In this document: in pieces, positions 45,643-64,000 of the stretch
How the letters are laid out: each line of letters starts with the position of its first letter
Numbering within the stretch: the stretch's first letter is position 1
DNA from: Blasia pusilla
Taxonomy: Eukaryota > Marchantiophyta > Marchantiopsida > Blasiales
Reading direction: 5' to 3'
Assembly: GCA_050084515.1 (NCBI GenBank)
Contig: CM114273.1
Coordinates: 11,036,001-11,100,000, forward strand
Length of the DNA: 64,000 nt
The notes under the pieces: generated by a model
Database searches by the model: none
Seen by the model: the letters and a program-made list of their open reading frames with translations, nothing else
Told to the model about the DNA's origin: nothing
Program-made: the position numbers and the translations under genes

Positions 45643-46284
45643 TGTCGTGTGCATACACATCCCTACAAAACATACATCGATGTCACCGAACACACACAAA
45701 CACACACGATCCCATGCTAACTCATGGCATCCAAACAACGAGACAAGAAGTACCAAAATATCTCCAATAAAATAAGATCGAATCTCTCTCACAACGCCAT
45801 AGTTCTCACATGTGTGCACTCTCACATGTCTCTCTCAATGTCAAACCAAACCCAGTCTCCTAATGAGAGGCTTGGGTTACACACACAAGGCAAGCAAGAC
45901 CATAGCTCCGCCGCCTCATGCCAAGAGGTTCAACAAAGAGAGAATGAGCTCTCAAGCTCTCTCTACTTGAGGTATACCCCTCCCCTCTCTTAAGCTCTCT
46001 CCATGGTAACTTATGCTCCCAAGTCACCTCCTTCGCTCTTGACCTGATGTAGGAGGTCAAGGGTTACTTACCAAAAATAGAAATTCGATATATATTCAAG
46101 ATGGTACTTACCTAAAATAGTAAGTTCCTCAATATGGCTCCAAATGAGCCGAAACGAAGGGGAAATGTGCTCTCTCAGGTTACCCGGGGCCTCAGCAGGT
46201 CATCCTCGACCTACTGAGTCTATCCTCCACTACTCAAAAATGCGCTCTTCTAGATCTCACCAATCTATCCTAAAAGAGGTGACA
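45643..46284 (-). repeat. Gypsy LTR, minus strand, full length (642 bp)
   Basis: Its plus-strand text starts TGTCGTGTGCATACACATC and ends GGTGACA, the reverse complement of the 637-bp LTR at 13679. It includes the middle segment (CCTAATGAGAGGCTTGGGTTAC) that the copies next to the Gypsy interior lack. No target-site duplication is seen (gccta left, catac right). Confidence 0.9.
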
Positions 46285-49200
46285 CATACTAGAGTTCTCA
46301 TGTTTGGTATTTACACGTTTGTCTATAAGGGTCGTTATAATAGCCCTCATCAAGGTTGTACTTCCCTACAATTATCCTCCTAGAAGCATACCGCAACACG
46401 TTGTGAGTAGATAAGGTAGCTTTCCATCTTGCTACTCCAATGCTGTGTCCAATGTTGTGGCCATTGTATAGGGTTGAAAGTGGTTTAACTAGATAACTAT
46501 TCAAAGAAATTTATTTTATGGCTTAATTGAAATCATTGCCAAAAGGAAAATGAAATAAAAAATTATGGCTTAAAATTTTGATTGTAGGCAATTTTGCCAT
46601 GATTTGAATGATCTTAATCTATACTATTATTTGAGGAGTGAAGCCCGGAATGTACGACGCGTGGCATAATTGGCCATTTAGGTGGCATAACTAGGTGTTT
46701 AGGGGACCGTGCCATGCAGAATCCCTCACGGGTCCTAACTAGTATCTTAAGTGACTAGAGCCAATAATTTCAAGTGACACTACATTGAGTGGCAAGTAAA
46801 ATCTTTAAAGAATGATTGGTCAATTAGCCTTTTGGTAGTTATTGTGATAATAAGTTGCAAATCATTCCTATATCATGTGAAATTTTTGTTCGCTCATGTT
46901 AAGAACCTATGAATGAATGCTACTCGTGAACTCAGTCAAATCTCTGACATTTATTTCATTTAAAAAATATTTACTATCAATTTTTAAATTTGATAAGGAA
47001 TAATTAGTAATTAGATTAAACTTTCATATTTTTAATCAATTTTAGAAAAAAATTCCAATCTTCAAGAAACGTTCTTAAACTCCATGAACTTTTCATGAAG
47101 TGTAAGAACTTTGGAAAGGGAAGGCTAGGGTAAGGGAGGACGGGAGATACAAACAAGGATCCGATTACCTATAATTTGTTTTCTAATTAAAATACTTAAG
47201 ATCTTCAGATAAATTTTCTGATGTAATTTAAAACTGAAGTCTTTCTTTGATGTAGATTGGTTTTGAATCATGGATGAGTAATTTACTTTCTTTAGAAAAA
47301 ACTCATTCAATACTAATTTTTACAACCACATGTGAGGTATTTTTGCAAGTCCCTAGGGCCATATTTTAGCCTTAGTTATTAGCAGTGCACTTTCATTGCA
47401 TCCGTATACAACTCATAAGCTTGCAAGTACCATACTCGTAAACCATCCGCAATTAAGAAGCAAGTTAATTGTAAGCTCTCGCATTTTGTTACAATTTTAG
47501 CACACTCACAATGTGCTCAAACGTTAAATGCAAGACACTCACGAAGTTGCGACTACGACAATTACTAGACTTGCAAAATGGCAAGTATCAAACTCCACTA
47601 AGTACTCAAATCCTTGGGGGCAAAGAAATTGAAATCAACCATTCCATTTACGGATTCATTCACATATATGGACAACATAACCAATTTGGTTGTTCCCCAA
47701 AATTGTACACATATATTGAATATATGTTTGTTTATCAATAGGCTTATTGATACAACTATCTACTCATCCTATACATACATTGATTGTTGGCGTGCATCTT
47801 AGTGTGTAATCCAATCATCTAAAGGAACCTATGGTATGAAAAAGTTCATCTCCCTCCTCTACTCCTATATTGACCTACTTTACCCACCCCTTTGACCTCA
47901 GTAGGAGGATCCACCATTAGTACGATGATAGGTTAGTCGCCTCCTATCTCTATGCCCCTTTGCTTGTTGTGCTCCTTCCTCGGTTATAACAAGTAATGTT
48001 GCAATAGAAGAATAAATTAGTGCTAGCTCTTGAAAGTAAACTAACATGTAACATTGAAATGAAGAAAGTCGAAGTGCATGAGTTTATGATGTATGAACTC
48101 TGAAAGTAATATGAATTGACAGAAATTTCTTTGCAAGTTCTTCTACCATGATGATTACCATTCATTCGTAAGGCATCTAGAAAGATTTCATAATGAGTGT
48201 ATTGTCACAAACCAACCCCAAACCAATGTTAAGCATATTCTAAATAGAAAAAAAAATCCAACAAAGAATAAAACACACAATGTAAGTTACACTTACAAAG
48301 GCATTTCAAAATGTGTGTGATCTATCATGATCAAATGCGTGTTTTCCCTTTTATGCTGATAATTATTTGCGCGACTTTGTTGCTCAATTTAACCCACTTT
48401 CTCTTATATGAGATCACCAATATGTGTCAACTGTTGTCTCAAAATTTTAATCCAACTCTATGCATCGCACTTCTTGGGTTGTTAACATTTCCTAAACCCA
48501 AGCTTTTTTTAGGACTCATGTGAGAGTTATAAAACAAACATGACATTTCAAATTATAATTAGTAAAGTGTGTTTGCAATAACAAAAATTTGTGAATTGAC
48601 TATTGCAAGTGGGAGAAGATCATGAGTCTATTCATCCTCACTTAGGAGAAGATATCATGGAGGTACCATTGTATATGGTGTGTAAAAGGAAGAACATGAG
48701 TAACCTTAGTGATGTGGTATAGGGGGAATATACAAAATGATTTAAAGACATTGTCTTCTTAAAAGATACAAGTATTTTGACTCCAAGAAACAAACTTGTG
48801 GATGAAATCAATTTATAAATAACGTGTGGATGCGTTGGAGAGGTAAGAAAGTGGCAAATTTTAAAGTTTGTGTAAGAAAATGAGCATACATACTCAAGTT
48901 TTGACTCAATTTTTTAAGATGGAATGAATCACATTTACCTGCATAAGCTCTCAATACATGTTTGACATTTTTTTTCACCCCTTATCTAATCTTGAAAATT
49001 GGTGTTCCAATCATGTTATTAGGAAAAATGAATGGTTTTGAAGGATAAGCAAATATATCTAGTAGTTCAAGGATTTTTTGGAATTATTATAGACGATGAA
49101 ATCGTTAAGGGTAGTACCACTAGAGATAACATTTGTATTTCATGAATTCCATTGCTTTTTTCACAGTGAGGGCTATCATTTGATTTGAGGAGATTTCCAT

Positions 49201-50000
49201 TTCTAATTCAGCCTACTTTTGCCATGAATAGTAATAAATCTTTAGATAAAAAATTGCGAGAGGTGGGCATATACTTGCCCATAAGTGTGTTTTCTCATGG
49301 TCAACTTAATGTGCCTTTATTTAGAGCAGGTACAAGGAAAAAATTTTAAAAGAAAAAATTATCAACACATTGAATTTTTTTTCAATTTTGCATTCAAAAG
49401 AAAAGAGAGAGTGGAGCAATTATGGGAAATAACAGACCACTCCACAATTTGTGCATAGCATGAGCATACCGCTAATTCAATCGGATTCTTAAGATATTGT
49501 TTACACATTTCTTTTTGTGAAAATATGTTCACACGAAATGTAATCGATCTTATTATTGGAGAGTGGCTCTTTATTTTGCAAACTCTTTTCCTCTCGACAA
49601 TTGAAAATTTTAACCAATAGAATTGTTCGCCTTTTGAACTCATAAAATTATTCAAAATTGATATACAATAACATTTGAAAATGAACTATGCAAAATAATT
49701 AAAACCCGAATCCGTATGTAATTATAAGCTTTCTGCTCTCAATAATGAAGCCAATTTTCACCAGACTCTTCAAAAGTTTAACGAAATCTCCACATTCCCT
49801 CCGTCGCTCGACTACACAAACCATCATCCGCTCGCTCGACCCACACATTCGCCATTAGACACGGCCCAACCTAATGAACTAGAATTTGTGCTAGAGATGC
49901 TTCCCACTTTAAACCATGAAGTGAATTCAAAGGAAGAGGCGGTTCCCTCTCTAGAACAAGCTCATGCGATACGCAAAGTTAAATTACTTCCCATAATTAA
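46285..50000. other. AT-rich intergenic region
   Basis: No gene could be supported. Open frames (47511-47741, 48311-48523, 49655-49362 on -) carry no known motif. The segment at 48590-48850 has loose similarity to 19900-20400. A relatively C-rich, T-poor stretch at 49790-49870 is not coding. Confidence 0.45.
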
Positions 50001-51543
50001 AATTTAAAATTTTCAAATGTAAATTTAAATTAATTTTGAACTATTTTATTATTCATGAAACAAACCAAAACGCGAGATACAATAAATATTTACAAAATGA
50101 AAGTACCCTATTAGATCAAGAGGGGCATAAGCTCCCTTAATAACTAAGTTTATGAGGGAAATAAATTGACGGCGAGAAGATGGGAGAGCTTTTGCGAAGG
50201 GTAGGAGTGACCTGATATGCTTCACCTGAGTAAGGTGAATCTTAGTCGCCCTTGCCAAGGTTGAGTTCCAGGGTACGCGACAAAACCAAACCCTCGGAGG
50301 AAGCCTGAACAAAGTGAAAGGGCCCAGTAGTTCAAAGCTGAAAACGAACGAACGAACCAACGAAGACCGTGAGGCATGTAGACAGCAATTGTGCGTTTTG
50401 CTTGAGGGTTCCAGTGGCAGCGTTGGAATTTGGCCGGTCGGAATGCAGCAATGAGGGACAGAACGGCGTTGGGTCAGGGCATGGACGATGGAGGAGGGGG
50501 TAAGCATGTGGAATTAATTTTGGAGTGGTGGAAGCGGGAACAAGAGGCAGAAGTGATGTCTGAGGCGGTGATTTTTAGGATTGCTGGCCCGGTTGAAGTG
50601 AACAATCGGGATTGGTGATAGGGTGCGAGTGATTCAGTACTTCTGGAAGTGATCGCGTTACTCATGTTCTGAGTATTGCAAGGCTTAGATTTCGGTTGAC
50701 TGGAGTGCACATTGGAGTCACGAGGAGGAGGAACAGTATTGTGAATTGTGGAAGGGCCAGCGACTGTAGGGCTGAACGAGGACTTGCTCGAAGGACCGAC
50801 GCCTTACGATTATGTAAAATGGGCTCATCCACAGAAGGTTTGGGAAGATCATCGCGGGTTTAGGGTTTGCTTATCAGCACCAGCTTATATTTTCCGTCGA
50901 CCTGGAGTATGAGCTTCTTGACACAGAGGGAGTGAGGAAGGCATTCAAGAATTTACCGCTTGTACATCACCTGTCGAAGACGGGTTGGGTGGCGAGCGGT
51001 TTCAGTGTGGGTAGAATAGAGCTGAAGCTGCAAATTCTCGCGTGACGGAAACATTGATTTTCAACCGGTAATATCTCCTGACTTTTACTGCCTTCAGAGA
51101 TTTAGAGGAGCTCTGCACGACTGTTGATGTTTAGCTCCCCGTATTGCTAGAACCTTGGATGGTATCTTCGTTCAAATTGATTCACGCCACAAATTGTCTA
51201 CAGGCAGTAAAACGTGGCAATGTGACAGATCAGAGAGTCGTTAAGATCAGAGAGTCGCTCAGGAAACACGCGGGGTGCATTCTCTTCTATAGGTAGCGTC
51301 AAAATGTGAACCCTACGTTAACATTAGGAACCCTGGATGAAAATATAATTTTCTCTCCCCTCAATCTAGCAATCTTCAAGCGACCTTTTCTTCACATCTT
51401 TTGATGCATCCATATTATATTTGTATAATAAACGAATTACAATATTTTAGTAGAGTTCAGCGCTGGGAATTGTACTCTGTTGTCATCCGCTACCTTCAAT
51501 TTGCCTGAGCTCATCTGGTTTTTTCAACTGTTTGGAGCAGGTC
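50001..51543 (+). promoter_or_regulatory. Upstream and 5' leader region of the SR140 gene
   Basis: Composition rises in G+C from about 50150. No coding gene was recognised; the 152-codon minus frame 50507-50049 has no known domain. GTTTGGAGCAG ends exactly before GTCATG at 51541, a plausible splice acceptor, so the 5' leader probably contains an intron with its first exon within this region. Confidence 0.45.
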
Positions 51544-60731
<9,188 letters not shown>

Positions 60732-62640
60732 ATTGTTGAGTCAGGAATTTGCATACTTTCATGCCCCTCTTGTAGAGGAAATATTTATACTGGATGTTGT
60801 TCAGCCTGATTTGTGGAGGGAGTGCATAAATCAACATGCTCTTATTTTTAAGGTGAAGATGGTCCTTAAAGTTACTCTGTTCTATGATGACTTTCTACAA
60901 AGCTATAGTCTCTTTCCAACACTGCAGAACTTTGACAGGTCTGCAGATTCCTCAAGTAATATGATGCAGTGTGCTTCTGTAAAATGGTGTTACCACTGAT
61001 CTCAGACAGAGTAACCATCGAACTCGGCATTTCTTCAATACAGGTATGTGCACAAGCACAACTAGTACGAGTGACTATTGGCTAGGTTAGATAAGCTAGT
61101 TTGGAATTTGTAGGGTGTACAAAAGATTTTACCCCAAAGGCAGATGCTGGTGAGAAGTTGGGGACAAAATGGAAGGGTTGTGTCAAGGTCTTGGGAATTT
61201 AAGTCTGAGACACTCCTGTTATTCTATACCTGTGACTGAACCTGAGGCAAGGTTGGGCTTGAGCTGTGCAGTTCTCTAGATTTTGGAAGATGCGGTGATG
61301 TTGGGATGTAGATGCGGCTCAAATGTGGGCAGATAGAGGAAGTTAGCTATTGTCGTGCATGGTGCTATTGATCAACATTGTCTTTTTTTCAATTTACATT
61401 CTCAGTCTCTACCACAATACTTTGTGGTCATGACTATCTGAGAAGGTAGTTCTGGTGTTTAGGGTGTTTCTTTGGTAATTTGAAGCTATGTTCTTTGAGC
61501 TAATCAGCGGACAAGAATGGACCTCATCCCAGAATTTGTAACCTATTCTCCCGTTCACTCCATTTTCCATGTTATACACCGGAAGAGTAAAGCATACATA
61601 GACTAGTACAATTTCAATTGGTGAGAATGGTTGCAAGTAGGGTTGAAGATCTGAGTGCATCTGTCTTGAATAGGACTCAGAGAAGGGCAAGGTTTTACAC
61701 TGAGATTGCTTGCAGGAAGTGATCAGAGACTACTTGGATTACTCAGGGCATGCATGGCCCTTGTAAGATACATCTTCAGTCTAGTTTGGCGTTCGAGTGA
61801 GGATGAGCATGGTTATTTGATTTCATTAAGGAGTGGTTCTTGGCCTCGTGTCCAATTTGAGCTGCATTGTTCAAGAGGTTCCAATGTATCTTATTCACCC
61901 TCTGTAGAGATATGTTGGATGCCATGTAGCTTGCAAGGATAGGCCCAGAGCATGAACTAAGATCTTATTGATCGTAAGTTCATTACTCGGATACCAACTC
62001 ATGTGGATACTGTCCAATAGTAAGTATGCGAACCTAACATTGGAATACAACCTTTGTGGAGAAGTCACAACAAGCCCACACAATCACTGGCAGCAGTCCC
62101 AATGTCACATGTAAGCAGTAGTAAATTTTGGCCATCTAGCTCACGAAGGTATTTTCTTAGCACGACAAGAATATGTCGAACTGGTGGATTTTGTTATCTT
62201 GTGGAAACTGTTCCTGTAGTAGAGCAGTTCTTCAGCAGCCAAGGTGCGGCGCAGCATTCATGACTTGAGAAAGCATGCACGATCGATGCATCACACATCA
62301 GGAATGACCTCAATCTTGGCCTGAGACTGAAGAGCACAAAAATCTGAGTTTGAGTTACGTCATGTTGACATTGCAAGACAATACTTTTAACTCGACATTT
62401 AGAGGTGTAGATACTTATGCATGATTTGGTAATTTGCACATCCAATGGAGAATAAACTACTTGAATTCGAAATGCACTTAGAAAGATTTAATGCAGCAAG
62501 TCACATTGAATGATTTAACTTTTGTACATTCCTTCCAACAAATCATGGATATTTAGGGTGGTTCAAACGTGAGTTGTATGGATGTGTGATGTGTAATGAG
62601 TAAAATTCGTACTTGTAAATTTTGTTGGTTAAAGATTAAA
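60732..62640. other. 3' leader and spacer after SR140
   Basis: The proximal part probably includes the SR140 3' leader. No further coding gene could be supported; frames such as 61706-61942 and 62054-62263 have no known motif. Confidence 0.45.
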
Positions 62641-62679
62641 TGACGGAAATTTTTTAATTTTGTTTTTATGGGGCAAAGT

Positions 62680-63620
62680 TGTATATGAACAAAATCTGTG
62701 TTTGTAGACTTGTCTATATGTGAGGACTTTCGTTCGTCTTATAGGACTTGTCCATATGGATTTCACGATCCCTTTCTTTCTCATCTTTACATTTGTTTTT
62801 GTGATGTTATTTTTTTTTCCGGTTTTTATTCCTCCTACTTCCACTCCTTTTCCCCTTGTTGATCCTTTTGTCTTTACCATGCTTTCCACCATGAATTATA
62901 AGTGTGGGTGTCATCATTTTCAAATTTCTCCATCGTAGAGCCGAAATTTTCTTTTCTTGTGCAACCATGTTACGGAAGTGGTGATATTTTTTGGGTATAT
63001 AATAAAATAGGAAAACACAAGTGTTTTAAAGACGAGACATTTTTGGAGATAATCATGCAAGTCTTAAAACTAAGAGTAATAATATATGATATATCTTAGA
63101 ATGAATCTTCTTTCGAAAGGACAAGGCCTTAAGTGAAGTAAAATTTTAAAACAATAAATCATACCAGTAGTAATAAAATATGAATACGCAAATATGAATA
63201 TATATTTTTTTCCAAATAACAACAAACCACACCTAATACTCAACAAGATAATATATATTCATGTTGGAGATTAAAAGTGAGCAGATGATTTATTATATTA
63301 TTTAGAAAAGTTAAGCATGTATAATATGTGTCAAAAGGGTGAAAGGAAAAAAGGATGTCTCCCTACAACAAGATTGCATGTACACAAAGTGTGTGTCTGT
63401 AGACATCTCTATGTTTGTGGACTGATGTCCATGAACATGGAGATGAAGGACTTGTCCATGTGGGCCTACTGCCCTTTCTTTCTCATTCTCGTTATTTGCC
63501 TTCATATTCCATACTTTTTCGTTTCTTCCTCCCTCCATCTCTAGTACTCCCTCCCCTCTCATTACCCCATTTGCCCTTGCCGTGCCTTCCATTATGAACT
63601 ATAAATATGGGCCCCATCTA
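62680..63620. repeat. Diverged direct repeat, two copies about 710 bp apart
   Basis: Copy 1 (about 62690-62910) and copy 2 (about 63400-63610) share GGACTTGTCCATRTGG, CCCTTTCTTTCTCAT, TTTGCC/CTTTACC and CCATKATGAAYTATAA in order. Further TCCATGTCC/TTGTCTATCC motifs follow at 63620-63690. It may be the ends of a decayed element. Confidence 0.55.
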
Positions 63621-64000
63621 TTGCAATCCATGTTCATAGACATGTCCAGACTTGTCTATCCATGTCCGTCCTAAGAATGAACTTGTCCGTTTTTATGCAA
63701 CTAAACTTTTTAGGGGATATTTTAGAAAGAATGTTAGAAAAGACAAATTGGTTGAGACTTTTGGACGTAAGCTCTTCAAGTTGATCAAACCGTTCTATGA
63801 TGAACTAATTGAAAGGAGGTAAGGTGTCTTGTATAGCAAGTGGTAAAAGAGAGAGATATTCCTCGTCGATATGGGCCACATAATCCATTAACGTAGATGT
63901 ATCTCATTGGATAAACCTTAAAATTATGAGAGGGGAGATCAAAGCTCAACTATCATTAAGGTGGAATTGCAATTGTGGAGGAAATCCCCACTCCTCCAAA
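63621..64000. other. AT-rich window edge
   Basis: I see no supportable gene or RNA, apart from repeated GTCTATCCATGTCC-like words at the start. Confidence 0.4.

Noticed and set aside
50049-50507. A 152-codon minus-strand frame upstream of SR140
   Set aside because: No recognisable domain, no splice or promoter support; it may be chance in a GC-richer leader region.

Overview
This is nuclear DNA of a land plant, most likely a moss or another non-seed plant. It carries a plant-type Nudix-dipeptidyl peptidase III fusion gene and a plant RRC1/SR140 splicing-factor gene. Its many short GT-AG introns sit in AT-rich spacers full of decayed LTR and LINE retroelements. The moss call is an inference from gene type and intron size; the sequence does not prove it.

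Layout. Bases 1-430 are GC-rich and may be the upstream end of a gene outside the window. Bases 2534-6368 are a complete but dead Ty1/Copia element with both LTRs, a primer site and a polypurine tract; its reverse-transcriptase active site is deleted. Bases 7104-14315 are a decayed Ty3/Gypsy element of unusual content: Gag with two zinc knuckles, protease, a DNMT3-like cytosine-5 DNA methyltransferase domain, reverse transcriptase, RNase H, integrase, and a PHD zinc finger after the integrase. It ends in a truncated LTR on the left and a tandem LTR arrangement on the right. Bases 15081-16217 are a decayed LINE. Bases 17042-17812 and 45643-46284 are minus-strand LTR copies of the same Gypsy family, and the first is interrupted by a piece of LINE.

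Host genes. There are four. (1) An armadillo-repeat protein, + strand, 24702-26468, with no intron in its coding region. (2) A Nudix/DPP III bifunctional hydrolase (NUDT3 type), - strand, 40177-30209. I resolved 21 exons that join in phase to 762 codons plus a stop; intron 7 holds a decayed LINE. (3) A small SLX1-like GIY-YIG nuclease, + strand, 41316-43411, three exons, 271 residues, with a likely organelle-targeting N-terminus; it faces gene 2 across a 1.1 kb shared upstream region. (4) The U2-snRNP-associated SR140/RRC1 splicing factor, + strand, 51544-60731, 17 exons, 1124 residues, with RRM, SURP, CID, SAP-like, cwf21-like and RD/RS-rich parts in order.

The most interesting system is the Gypsy element. 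It links a chromatin writer (the methyltransferase) and a probable chromatin reader (the PHD finger) to one retrotransposon polyprotein. Its premature stops are mostly TAG codons at positions where the family has Gln or Trp. That is what deamination of methylated CHG sites would leave, so the element itself was probably heavily methylated by the host.
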